Of a stretch of DNA of 64,000 bases, positions 50,761 through 59,141 are shown one piece after another. A program made the position numbers and the translations under genes. Under the pieces are notes generated by a model. The model worked only from the letters and a program-made list of their open reading frames with translations. It ran no database searches and was not told the origin of the DNA. The DNA is from Rurimicrobium sp040387755 (GTDB lineage Bacteria > Bacteroidota > Bacteroidia > Chitinophagales > Chitinophagaceae). Positions within the stretch are counted from its first letter, which is position 1. Every line of letters starts with the position of its first letter. The stretch is from positions 1,674,001 to 1,738,000 of the forward strand of contig JAZKDB010000002.1 of the NCBI GenBank assembly GCA_040387755.1, written 5' to 3'.

Positions 50761-52452
50761 CTACTTGTTGTAATTAATCATTCTTTGAATGCACCAGGCA
50801 AACAGCATCAACATCAAACAGCCCAGAACATTCAGCCATAAAAAGGCCATTGCATCAAAATACCAGGCTGTCATTACAAAAACTTCTGTGAGGAGTGCGG
50901 CGTAAAACACAGCTGTCCCTTTTACATTTTTCATCCAGAAGGCAACCAGAAAAATACCTAATATGGTGCCATAAAAAAACGAGCCCAGAATATTAACGAC
51001 TTCTATAAGATTATCACCCAAACGGCTGGCAAAAAAAGCGACTACCACACAAAACACCCCCCACAATACCGTAGCCCACCTTGAAGCAGCCAGATAATAG
51101 GCTTCACTTTCTTCGCGCTTGTGAAAGCGCTTGTAAAAATCTACAATAGTTGTAGAAGCAAGAGAGTTTAATCCACTGGCTGTAGAGCCCATTGCTGCAA
51201 GAAAAATAATAGCAATCAACAAGCCAACAAGCCCAACGGGTAAATATTCCATTACAAAAGAAAGAAAAACATAGTTCGTGTCATTCGTTTTTTCATTGCC
51301 GGTATTTTTTCTGACCAGCTGCAATGTTTTGGCACGTATGGTATCTGATTCCGTCTGACTTGATTTTAATGCCGCTCCAGCCATTTGTTGTTTCCTCGCA
51401 TCATTCTGATGTAGAGCAAGCACATAGTTATTAATTTGTTTTTTCTTGTGCTCGTGCTGTATGGCATAAGCATGTTCCAGAGAGTCGTATTGTCGGCTAT
51501 ATTCGCTGTTACGAATACTTTCCACCTCTACTTTATTAAAAAAAACAGGTGGTGTATGAAATTGGTAAAAGGCAAAAACCAAAGTACCTATCAGCAGAAT
51601 TAAAAACTGCATCGGAATTTTAATCAAGCCATTCATCACTAATCCGATACGGCTTTGTGCAATGGATTTTCCGGTGAGGTAACGCCCCACCTGCGACTGG
51701 TCTGTACCAAAATAGGAGAGCTGCAAAAAGAACCCACCGATAATTCCCGACCATAAATTGTAGCGGTTGTTCCAATCAAATTTAGTATCGATGGCATTCA
51801 TCTTACCCATTTTGCCTGCAATGTGTAAGGCATCAACAAAGCCCACTTCTTTGGGCAATAAATGAACGACCATATATCCGGCAAAAAACAAACCAGCAAA
51901 GATGATGGTCATTTGCAGCATTTGTGTATAAGATACTGCCTTGGTTCCTCCATATACGGTGTATAAAATAACGGCTCCACCCATAAACAGCGTTGTATAG
52001 GCAATGCCTACACCAAGTATCGTGGACAGAATAATAGCCGGAGCATAAATGGTAATACCTGTAGACAAACCTCTTTGCAACAAAAACAAAAACGCTGTAA
52101 GGCTTCGGGTCTTATTATCAAAGCGCTTTTCTAAATACTCGTAAGCGGTATAGACATTCAATCGCTGAAAAACAGGAATAAAGGCGATGCAAATGACTAT
52201 CATTGCCAGAGGCAAACCAAAATAAAACTGTACAAAACGCAGGCCATCGCTGTAAGCCTGACCCGGTGCGGAAAGAAAAGTAATGGCACTGGCCTGTGTT
52301 GCCATTACCGAAAAACCCACCTGATACCAAGGCAATTGCCTGTCGGCCAATAAATAACCTTCTATATTTTTCGTGCCACGGCTTTTCCACACACCATAAA
52401 AAATAATGAAGAGCAGGGTAAAAATCAAAACCGACCAGTCAATAACACTCAT
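50761..52452 (-). CDS. Sodium:solute symporter (SSS family)
   Basis: Sodium-coupled transporter of 563 residues with about thirteen helices. Family segments: DWSVLIFTLLFIIFYGVW, SVMATQASAITFLSAPGQAY with the sodium-site Ser, GGTKAVSYTQMLQMTIIF and FYGTILGIFLVAFWM near the end. A polar insert of about 85 residues (about 325-395, EVESIRNSEYSRQYD and many Gln/Lys) between helices is longer than usual and looks coiled-coil. Its ATG overlaps by four bases the stop of a 38-codon gene, and the PIG-L deacetylase is just upstream. The solute is unknown; a product of the deacetylase is an obvious candidate. Confidence 0.92.
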   Translation of the reverse strand: MSVIDWSVLIFTLLFIIFYGVWKSRGTKNIEGYLLADRQLPWYQVGFSVMATQASAITFLSAPGQAYSDGLRFVQFYFGLPLAMIVICIAFIPVFQRLNVYTAYEYLEKRFDNKTRSLTAFLFLLQRGLSTGITIYAPAIILSTILGVGIAYTTLFMGGAVILYTVYGGTKAVSYTQMLQMTIIFAGLFFAGYMVVHLLPKEVGFVDALHIAGKMGKMNAIDTKFDWNNRYNLWSGIIGGFFLQLSYFGTDQSQVGRYLTGKSIAQSRIGLVMNGLIKIPMQFLILLIGTLVFAFYQFHTPPVFFNKVEVESIRNSEYSRQYDSLEHAYAIQHEHKKKQINNYVLALHQNDARKQQMAGAALKSSQTESDTIRAKTLQLVRKNTGNEKTNDTNYVFLSFVMEYLPVGLVGLLIAIIFLAAMGSTASGLNSLASTTIVDFYKRFHKREESEAYYLAASRWATVLWGVFCVVVAFFASRLGDNLIEVVNILGSFFYGTILGIFLVAFWMKNVKGTAVFYAALLTEVFVMTAWYFDAMAFLWLNVLGCLMLMLFAWCIQRMINYNK

Positions 52453-52565
52453 AGAAAGTATTGTGTGATGAAATATAGGGCAAGAATAACCAATAGCAAT
52501 ACGATAACGAGCAATAAATACACGTTGGTCCAGGTATTCAAAAATGGTGGTTTCTCGTCCTGCAT
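52449..52565 (-). CDS. 38-residue single-helix membrane peptide, coupled to symporter
   Basis: Reads MQDEKPPFLNTWTNVYLLLV, then a hydrophobic run ending in LALYFITQYFL and TGA. A polar 14-residue start is followed by one strong membrane helix (about 15-37). It begins three bases after the PIG-L stop and its TGA overlaps the symporter ATG (ATGA), a tight fit that argues for a real gene. Positive-charge distribution is weak; the start has more acidic than basic residues, which favours a cytoplasm-out or N-outside layout only weakly. It may be a small subunit of the symporter, like small partners of other transporters; that is inference. Confidence 0.65.
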   Translation of the reverse strand: MQDEKPPFLNTWTNVYLLLVIVLLLVILALYFITQYFL

Positions 52566-52568
52566 TAT

Positions 52569-55064
52569 CTATTTCTTTTTAGAATCGTTTGGTGGCAAAC
52601 TGATGAGATTAGCAAACAAACGATAGGCTCCGGGCACACCTGCCGGCAACTGACGAAAGAAGGCCAAACCCGTATACGCAAAATTGCCCTGCCCATAAGG
52701 CGCAATGAACAAACTACCTTCGTTGGCTTTTTCTTTAGGATCGTTCATAGACAGTACCGTTTCATACTTCTTCAACGAATCAGTGGCAAAATAAATTCCA
52801 CGTTCCTGAATCCAGTTATCAAAGTCCTTATACTCAATTTTGTTCGGGAAATTAAAAACCGGATGAGCAGGTTGCGTAAAAGTAACTTTCGCCTTTTCGT
52901 CTGTCACTCTCTCACGAGTAATCACAAAAGGGTAAGGGCCAATGTTCTGAGGCACAGAGCTGATGCGGTTATTGGTATTGTATTGCACAATCAGGTTTCC
53001 TCCATTTTTGACATAGCGCATCAGTTTTTTGTAGTACAATTGAAGTTTGTCATTGGTATTATAGGCACGAACACCGGTAATAATTGCATCATACTGAGAT
53101 AAATCTGCAGCAGCTAAAACATCATCGGGCAGCATCGTGACTTTATATCCAATTTGCTGCAGGCTGGCCGGCACATCATCTCCCGCTCCGGGAATATAAC
53201 CTATGTTGTTCCCAGCTTTCACTACATCCACCTTTACCAAATTAGTAACCGCTTCAGACAAGGTAAACTGTGCAGGTATGTGGTCATAATCTATACGACG
53301 GATACTTTTATTATAGGTCTTATTGTCTATTTCCAGACTTGCCGAAACAGTACCCGAAAGGGAAGAAGGCTCGGGCGTAATCGTCGCTTCAATAATTGCT
53401 TCATCATTTTTTGTACTTAAATCAAAAGTGGCATTCCCTATTTCTACATTCCAGCCCTTGCTGGCTTTCAAAATCAGTTTTCCCTTAGTGTTCGCACCAT
53501 TGGCCTTAACAATATAACTGATCTTTTTAGGTTTTTCATTTCTGAAAACATAAGCGGCTTCAGCGGTATTGACTGTAGCGGGCGGCAATATTTCCAGAGG
53601 GCGATACTGTTCCCCTTTTACAGGATCTGTAGATTTGAATACTACAGGTGTTTTATATTGAAGGTTCAGGCCATTAATACCGATATCAAACGTAACATAC
53701 AGAGCAGGATCATTTTCTCCACGGCCAATTAACTGCTGGTCATCGACAATAAAGGAGCCGGATGTATGTGATTTTGCCAACCAGTAAGGAGTGGAGAAAG
53801 GTGTGCCCGCAGGGATACTTTCTTTTCTTTTGAAAGAATAAAACTGATTGGGCTTAAGCACAAAGTCAGACAAGGTATCTGTTGCAATAAAGTTGATTTT
53901 TTTGACTTTTACCTGAGCATTATTACGGCAAATGATTTGGGTTGTGAGGTTGATATCCTTACCTGGTATGGCCATATAATCGCCAGCGGTCGCCTCTATC
54001 CATAATCCTGCGCAGGAAATAATCAGTTCCTTTACCTCCTTTAGTTTTTGTGCTTTCCAGTACTGAACTGTCTGATTTTTATCTTTTAATTGTTGCAATT
54101 GTCTGTAAACATTCACGAGCGCAGGAATCGATTTTTCGGGTGCCTGAATATTGTATTGAGTAATACAATTATCCATTAGCAGCTTGATGCTTTTTGTCAC
54201 TGCAAAACGAGTCCAATCCCGGCTGATTCCTTCAAACAAATCCTTTTTAGCAGTATCTCCACCCAGTTGCTTAAAATATTCAAAGGCTTCTCCTCTGGTT
54301 TTGGCTGAGCCGAAGCCCTGACTCTTATGGTTGGAGCGGCTTTCAGCAGCTATTTCACCATAAGATTTACCCAATAAAGGATTGTAGCCGCCTACGTCAA
54401 TTTTCACCTGATTTTCGGCAGTAGTATTCAGTCCGCCAAAATTGAAGGTATTCCAAAAAATACGTCTGGCTTGCCAAACTTCCGTTTCATTTAATTGCTC
54501 CGGAAAACGATGGGGATCAGCTGCAGCTTTGAATGCTTCCACAGCCAAAATAGCAGAGGCGGTATGATGTCCATGACCACCTTCGCCGGTGGTAGGGAAA
54601 CGGCAGATAATCACATCGGGTTTAAACTTACGTATCACCCATACCACATCTGCCAGCACAGATTCTTTGTTCCAGAAAGTAAAAGTTTCTTCCGGATTTT
54701 TGGAAAAACCAAAATCATAAGCTCGCGTAAAAAATTGCTCTGCGCCATCCACCCTTCTTGCTGCCAGCAATTCCTGTGTGCGTATCAGGCCAAGCATTTC
54801 TCCCTGTTCTTTTCCAATGAGATTTTGACCGCCATCGCCGCGGGTAAGCGACAAATAGCCGGTACGGAATTTGCGCTCATTGGCCAGATAACCGAGCAAA
54901 CGGGTATTCTCATCATCAGGATGAGCAGCGATATACAATACCGAACCCACAGTGTTAAGCTTTTTGAGTTGATGTAAAATTTCGGAAGAGGTATTCTGTG
55001 CCTTAAGTCCTGCATTTGAACTCATTACTAATGCAAGCAATGCGATAATTTTCGGGTATTTCAT
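52569..55064 (-). CDS. Exported PIG-L deacetylase with C-terminal domains
   Basis: An 831-residue protein with a signal peptide (about 1-22). Residues 35-260 form a PIG-L/LmbE N-acetylglucosaminyl deacetylase domain with the zinc motif AAHPDDEN and the second metal ligand in TGEGGHGHHTASA. The middle (about 350-600) is beta-rich, with possible Ig-like domains. The last 200 residues resemble a class I amidotransferase-like fold (DAIITGVRAYNTND, YVKNGGNLIVQYNTNNR). Too large to be BshB1. It probably deacetylates a GlcNAc-containing glycoconjugate outside the inner membrane. First of three tightly linked genes with the small peptide and symporter. Confidence 0.88.
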   Translation of the reverse strand: MKYPKIIALLALVMSSNAGLKAQNTSSEILHQLKKLNTVGSVLYIAAHPDDENTRLLGYLANERKFRTGYLSLTRGDGGQNLIGKEQGEMLGLIRTQELLAARRVDGAEQFFTRAYDFGFSKNPEETFTFWNKESVLADVVWVIRKFKPDVIICRFPTTGEGGHGHHTASAILAVEAFKAAADPHRFPEQLNETEVWQARRIFWNTFNFGGLNTTAENQVKIDVGGYNPLLGKSYGEIAAESRSNHKSQGFGSAKTRGEAFEYFKQLGGDTAKKDLFEGISRDWTRFAVTKSIKLLMDNCITQYNIQAPEKSIPALVNVYRQLQQLKDKNQTVQYWKAQKLKEVKELIISCAGLWIEATAGDYMAIPGKDINLTTQIICRNNAQVKVKKINFIATDTLSDFVLKPNQFYSFKRKESIPAGTPFSTPYWLAKSHTSGSFIVDDQQLIGRGENDPALYVTFDIGINGLNLQYKTPVVFKSTDPVKGEQYRPLEILPPATVNTAEAAYVFRNEKPKKISYIVKANGANTKGKLILKASKGWNVEIGNATFDLSTKNDEAIIEATITPEPSSLSGTVSASLEIDNKTYNKSIRRIDYDHIPAQFTLSEAVTNLVKVDVVKAGNNIGYIPGAGDDVPASLQQIGYKVTMLPDDVLAAADLSQYDAIITGVRAYNTNDKLQLYYKKLMRYVKNGGNLIVQYNTNNRISSVPQNIGPYPFVITRERVTDEKAKVTFTQPAHPVFNFPNKIEYKDFDNWIQERGIYFATDSLKKYETVLSMNDPKEKANEGSLFIAPYGQGNFAYTGLAFFRQLPAGVPGAYRLFANLISLPPNDSKKK

Positions 55065-55085
55065 ATTGTAATAGTGGTTCTTATT

Positions 55086-55667
55086 TTATTCAAAACAATC
55101 CTCACAGGCATCCAACTGCTTTATTACATTTTCATTCCATTCTGCCTGTTTTTCCTTGTTAATGCCATGATTACTTTCGGAGTCATAAATGTCTTGCTCC
55201 TCTTCATTCTTCTTTCTGTATTTCTCCTGCAAGCCAAATATTTCCTGCTCAAAGCTTCGGGTAAAATGATAGGATTTCAAGGCCCTGAATAATGCGCAAG
55301 CATTTTTAGCCGTTATATCAAAATGCCTTTGTTCGTGCGCCAATGTTCTTTCATTGCGCGATTTTGACAGACACCAGGATTTTGATTTATCGAAAGAAGC
55401 ATACATCCTGATTTCTAAAAAAATCTGACCGTTTTTGGTCATAGCATTATAATTAACTGTTACGCCTGAGTAAGCCATAGCCACAGCATCCACGCCTTCT
55501 TCGTAATCTCCCTGAAAGTCCGCAAGGCTAAGTTGAGTCCCTTTCCGGTAAACAATTTCATGCTTTCTTTTCGAATTGTTTTCCATGATTACTTTGGCAG
55601 TAATTTTCTGTGCTGATACAGAAAGGGAAATCGAAAGAAGCAAGAAGAAGGGAAGGAATGTTTTCAT
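55086..55667 (-). CDS. DUF922-type exported HExxH protein
   Basis: A 193-residue exported protein (signal MKTFLPFFLLLSISLSVSA) with the DUF922 layout: LSLADFQGDYEEGVDAVAMA, a beta segment and the zinc motif RTLAHEQRHFDITAKNAC. DUF922 proteins are predicted secreted zinc proteases of unknown target. The C-terminal 60 residues are charged and helical and end in CEDCFE. Part of the run between the OYE-type gene (10-nt gap) and PIG-L (21-nt gap). Confidence 0.8.
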   Translation of the reverse strand: MKTFLPFFLLLSISLSVSAQKITAKVIMENNSKRKHEIVYRKGTQLSLADFQGDYEEGVDAVAMAYSGVTVNYNAMTKNGQIFLEIRMYASFDKSKSWCLSKSRNERTLAHEQRHFDITAKNACALFRALKSYHFTRSFEQEIFGLQEKYRKKNEEEQDIYDSESNHGINKEKQAEWNENVIKQLDACEDCFE

Positions 55668-55677
55668 TTTTTAAAAT

Positions 55678-56742
55678 TTAAGTCTTGGAACGCTCGTATT
55701 GCTTTGGCCAAGTTATTTCATCTCCAAGTTCTTTGGCAGCCTGCAACGGGAAATAGGGATTTCTTAACAGCTCTCTGGCCAGAAAAATCAAGTCTGCTTC
55801 ACCATTTTGCAATATAGCTTCGGCTTGTTGTGCCTCTGTAATAAGCCCCACTGCACCAGTAGTTATATCTGCTTCCTTCCGTATTTGTGCCGCTAAAGGC
55901 ACCTGATAATTAGGTGCTACTGGAATAGGCGCTTTGGGTATATTGGCCGCACTTGATGCATCAATTAAATCTACTCCTTTTAACTTGAGTATTTTCGCCA
56001 AGGCTACCGAATCATCAATAGTCCATCCTTCCGGCACCCAGTCTGTAGCCGAAATACGCACAAATAAGGGCAAGTCTATCGGCCAAACAGATTGAACTGC
56101 GGACAAAACTTCCAATAAAAACCTGATTCGATTTTCAAAACTGCCGCCATATTCATCGCTACGTTTGTTGCTCAATGGCGAATAAAATTCATGAATTAAA
56201 TAACCATGAGCGGCATGGATTTCCAAAACTTTAAATCCGGCTTCCAGAGAACGTTTTGCCGCATCTTTAAACGCCTGAATAATGTTTTCTATTTCTTCCT
56301 TACTGAGTTCTTTCGGGTCAATATCTTTTTCATGAAACGGAATTGCCGAAGGAGCCACAGGCAACCAACTATTAGGGCCTTCTTTAATTTGACGTCCGCC
56401 ATTCCAGGCGGTTTCGGCACTGGCTTTGCGACCAGCATGAGCTAATTGAATACCTGCTATGGCACCTTGTTCATGAATGAAGTCATTAATCTCTTTTAGC
56501 TTGACGACATGTTCATCTTTCCAGATGCCTAAATCCGCATAACTGATTCGGCCTTCAGGTAAAACCGCAGTCGCTTCCTGAATGATTAAACCTGCACCGC
56601 CCACAGCTCTTGTGCCCAAATGAACCAGATGCCAATTATCGGCAAAGCCATCTGTGGCGGAATATTGGCACATCGGAGACACAACAATTCTGTTTCGGAA
56701 TGTGACACTCTTAATAGTATATGGGGAGAAAAGTTTTGACAT
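55678..56742 (-). CDS. NADH:flavin oxidoreductase, Old Yellow Enzyme (YqjM-like)
   Basis: FMN enzyme of 354 residues from the ATG at 56742. It begins SKLFSPYTIKSVTFRNRIVV with the conserved SPMCQYSA, then HLVHLGTRAVGGAGLIIQEAT, QLAHAGRKAS, FKVLEIHAAHGYLIHEFYSPLSNKRSDEYGG-type substrate and FMN site, and VGLITEAQQAEAILQNGEAD. The Cys/His/Tyr pattern is that of the YqjM group of ene-reductases. An in-frame start at 56766 would overlap lpxB and is rejected. Natural substrate unknown. Confidence 0.93.
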   Translation of the reverse strand: MSKLFSPYTIKSVTFRNRIVVSPMCQYSATDGFADNWHLVHLGTRAVGGAGLIIQEATAVLPEGRISYADLGIWKDEHVVKLKEINDFIHEQGAIAGIQLAHAGRKASAETAWNGGRQIKEGPNSWLPVAPSAIPFHEKDIDPKELSKEEIENIIQAFKDAAKRSLEAGFKVLEIHAAHGYLIHEFYSPLSNKRSDEYGGSFENRIRFLLEVLSAVQSVWPIDLPLFVRISATDWVPEGWTIDDSVALAKILKLKGVDLIDASSAANIPKAPIPVAPNYQVPLAAQIRKEADITTGAVGLITEAQQAEAILQNGEADLIFLARELLRNPYFPLQAAKELGDEITWPKQYERSKT

Positions 56743-56752
56743 GATTTTGTTT

Positions 56753-57853
56753 TTATGCCCGGGCAATCTGAATGATTTCCTGAGCCGCTACAGAAGAGGC
56801 TGGTTTATTACCCAATTGTTGCCACAAATGATGATACTCCTTCTTCATGGCCTGCAGAGCCTCGCCATCAGTTAAAATTTTATGCAGTTCTTTAATCAGA
56901 TTTTCTTTGTTGAGGTCCTGCTGAATCAATTCTGTCACAACAGGTTTGTCCATAATCAGATTAACCAGAGAGATGTATTTTACTTTGACCAGTTTGGTAG
57001 CCAACCAAAAAGACAAGGGATTGCCTTTGTAACAAACCACCTGTGGCAACCCGAACAATGCGGTCTCCAATGTTGCTGTACCGCTGGTAATTAATCCGGC
57101 TTTGGCTTGCTTCAACAGATTATAGGTTTGACCTTTGGCCAAAAACACCTTTTTATCAGCAATAATATTGAGTAATAATTCATCTGGTAAAGAAGGTGCC
57201 TGAGCCACTACAAACTGATAATCCGGAAAATCATCCACTATTGAAAGCATAATGGGCAGTTTGACTTTAATTTCCTGTACGCGGCTACCCGGCAATAATG
57301 CTATGACTGGTTTTGAAGACAAAGGGATAATTGGAACATGCTCCAGTTCCTGTTGAATGACTTCCACCAAAGGATGACCGGTATACACAACTTCGAAATT
57401 CCATTTTTTATAAAAATCTACTTCAAAAGGAAGAATGACCAGCATTTTATCTACGCTGGATTTGATTGTTTTCACACGGTTTTCTTTCCAAGCCCACACC
57501 TGAGGAGAAATATAATAAACCACTTTGAGTCCTTGTTGCTTCGCCCATTTGGCGATCCGCAGGTTGAACCCGGGATAATCTATCAGTACCAATACATCGG
57601 GTTGATAATCGCTGATGTCTTTTTTGCAAAAGGAAATATTATTAAGAATTGTGCCCAAATGCCTGATAACTTCGACAAAGCCCATAAAGGCCAGGTCTCT
57701 GTAATGCTTGACCAAAGTAGCTCCGGCAGCCTGCATTTTATCCCCGCCCCAGCAACGAATATCTGCCTGGCTATCCTGTTGGCGGATGGCTTTAATCAGA
57801 TTGCTGCCATGTAAATCGCCACTGGCTTCTCCGGCTATTATGTAATACTTCAA
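56753..57853 (-). CDS. lpxB: Lipid-A-disaccharide synthase
   Basis: GT19 glycosyltransferase of 366 residues that joins UDP-2,3-diacylglucosamine and lipid X to form the lipid A disaccharide at the inner face of the inner membrane. N-terminal KYYIIAGEASGDLHGSNLI is diagnostic; also RCWGGDKMQAAG, LIDYPGFNLRIAKWAKQQG, YYISPQVWAWKENRVKTIK, LPFEVDFY, GHPLVEVI, LLPGSRVQEI and SGTATLETALFGLPQVVCYKG. The stop is 10 nt before the next start, so it is probably first or second in the operon that runs to the symporter. Confidence 0.96.
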   Translation of the reverse strand: MKYYIIAGEASGDLHGSNLIKAIRQQDSQADIRCWGGDKMQAAGATLVKHYRDLAFMGFVEVIRHLGTILNNISFCKKDISDYQPDVLVLIDYPGFNLRIAKWAKQQGLKVVYYISPQVWAWKENRVKTIKSSVDKMLVILPFEVDFYKKWNFEVVYTGHPLVEVIQQELEHVPIIPLSSKPVIALLPGSRVQEIKVKLPIMLSIVDDFPDYQFVVAQAPSLPDELLLNIIADKKVFLAKGQTYNLLKQAKAGLITSGTATLETALFGLPQVVCYKGNPLSFWLATKLVKVKYISLVNLIMDKPVVTELIQQDLNKENLIKELHKILTDGEALQAMKKEYHHLWQQLGNKPASSVAAQEIIQIARA

Positions 57854-57871
57854 GACAAATAAAATAGATGT

Positions 57872-58165
57872 TTACCACACAAACATGAGCAAGACAATAA
57901 ACACAACATAAAGCATTGTGGCTACAAAAATTCCTTTAGAGATATAATCCAGTCTTTTGAAGTTACAATACACAAAGGGGATAAGATTGGCCAATAAACT
58001 TAATGTTAAAAGTTTTGCAAAGGTTCTGTTGTTTGCCCAGTAAGCAGAGGTGAAGCTCTCTAAGGACTGACCACCGTTTCTGAAGATTAAATAAACTACC
58101 AAATAACCTATCAGGGGCACTAGTGCGCCAATAATAAAACCTACAATAGGAACATTACGTCTCAT
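57872..58165 (-). CDS. Small membrane protein of unknown function
   Basis: A 97-residue protein with three predicted helices (about 8-28, 48-65 and 74-95). Starts MRRNVPIVGFIIGALVPLIG; the ATG at 58165 is preferred to one four codons upstream. No family recognised. It lies 18 nt upstream of lpxB on the same strand and is probably co-transcribed with it. Confidence 0.6.
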   Translation of the reverse strand: MRRNVPIVGFIIGALVPLIGYLVVYLIFRNGGQSLESFTSAYWANNRTFAKLLTLSLLANLIPFVYCNFKRLDYISKGIFVATMLYVVFIVLLMFVW

Positions 58166-58264
58166 AATTATTATCAAATTAGCTGCTAAGTTAGCGAAAC
58201 GGACAGTAATTTATTGCCAAAAAAACTATGCTAAAGCAATCAACAATAATAATTGAATAGAGCT

Positions 58265-58272
58265 TACCTTTG
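58265..58272 (+). promoter_or_regulatory. -7 box of the phosphosulfolactate synthase gene
   Basis: TACCTTTG, exact consensus; start of transcription near 58277, 20 nt before the ATG at 58298, which rules out the longer frame from 58253. Confidence 0.55.
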
Positions 58273-58297
58273 GCCTCAACTTTCAAGTTTTTACTTT

Positions 58298-59059
58298 ATG
58301 AATTTTCCATTAAAGAATATTCCTGAGCGCACCAGTATCCCGCGCAACAATGGATTAACGATGATTATGGACAAGGGCTTGTCTATAGAAGAAGTAAGAA
58401 ACTTCATATCAATCGCCCGACCGTACATTGATATCGTAAAATTAGGTTTTGGTACATCTGCAGTTACCCCAAATCTTAAAGAGAAAATCGAAGTTTACCA
58501 ACAACATGATATTCCTGTTTATTTTGGAGGGACCTTATTTGAGGCATTTGCCATCCGTGGACAATTTGAAGATTACCTCAATATTGTTAAAGAATATGGA
58601 TTAAAACATGTGGAAGTTTCGGACGGGTCTATGACTATTGACCAAACTACAAAATGTAATTATATCGAAAGGCTGGCAAAAGAAGTAACTGTTTTTTCGG
58701 AAGTTGGTTCAAAAGATGCCGCCCATATCATTCCTCCTTATAAGTGGATTGAATTGATGCGCTCAGAATTAAGTGCCGGCTCTAAATATGTTATTGCAGA
58801 AGCCCGTGAAGCTGGCAATGTGGGTATTTATCGTGGTACAGGTGAGGTTCGAGAAGGCTTGGTTCAGGAAATACTCACACAAATACCTTCTCAAAAAATC
58901 ATTTGGGAAGCACCACAAAAAGCACAGCAGGTATATTTTATGGAACTTTTGGGCGCCAATGTAAATTTGGGAAACATTGCACCTAATGACGTTTTGCCAC
59001 TTGAAGCTACCCGTATTGGTCTTCGCGGTGATACATTCCATTTTTATCTCGACAAATAA
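58298..59059 (+). CDS. Phosphosulfolactate synthase (ComA family)
   Basis: Enzyme of 253 residues that adds sulphite to phosphoenolpyruvate to give (R)-2-phospho-3-sulfolactate. Matches the family along the chain: PRNNGLTMIMDKGLS, YIDIVKLGFGTSAVTP, YFGGTLFEAF, HVEVSDGSM, VFSEVGSKD, IAEAREAGNVGIY, IWEAPQKAQQ, GANVNLGNIAPND and RIGLRGDTFHFYL. In methanogens it starts coenzyme M synthesis, in some Bacillus it supports sulfolactate; in this phylum the fate of the product is not settled, and sulfonolipid or sulfolactate pathways are possible. No comB or comC partner is in the window. Terminator follows at 59078. Confidence 0.92.
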   Translation: MNFPLKNIPERTSIPRNNGLTMIMDKGLSIEEVRNFISIARPYIDIVKLGFGTSAVTPNLKEKIEVYQQHDIPVYFGGTLFEAFAIRGQFEDYLNIVKEYGLKHVEVSDGSMTIDQTTKCNYIERLAKEVTVFSEVGSKDAAHIIPPYKWIELMRSELSAGSKYVIAEAREAGNVGIYRGTGEVREGLVQEILTQIPSQKIIWEAPQKAQQVYFMELLGANVNLGNIAPNDVLPLEATRIGLRGDTFHFYLDK

Positions 59060-59077
59060 TTTTTATAAAACACTGTT

Positions 59078-59124
59078 ATAAAAAAGCGATTGAAATTTAC
59101 AGTAAATTTCAATCGCTTTTTTAT
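59078..59124 (+). terminator. Strong intrinsic terminator just before aroE
   Basis: Perfect 22-bp stem from ATAAAAAAGCGATTGAAATT (left arm from 59078) to its complement ending at 59124, with a CAG loop. T run inside the right arm. It ends 17 nt before the aroE ATG, so aroE must have its promoter within or after it, or rely on read-through. Confidence 0.85.
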
Positions 59125-59141
59125 ATGTATTGATTCCGCTT

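Noticed and set aside
52569..55064. Assignment of PIG-L protein as bacillithiol deacetylase BshB1
   Set aside because: Far too long (831 residues), exported and with extra domains; BshB1 is a short cytosolic enzyme.
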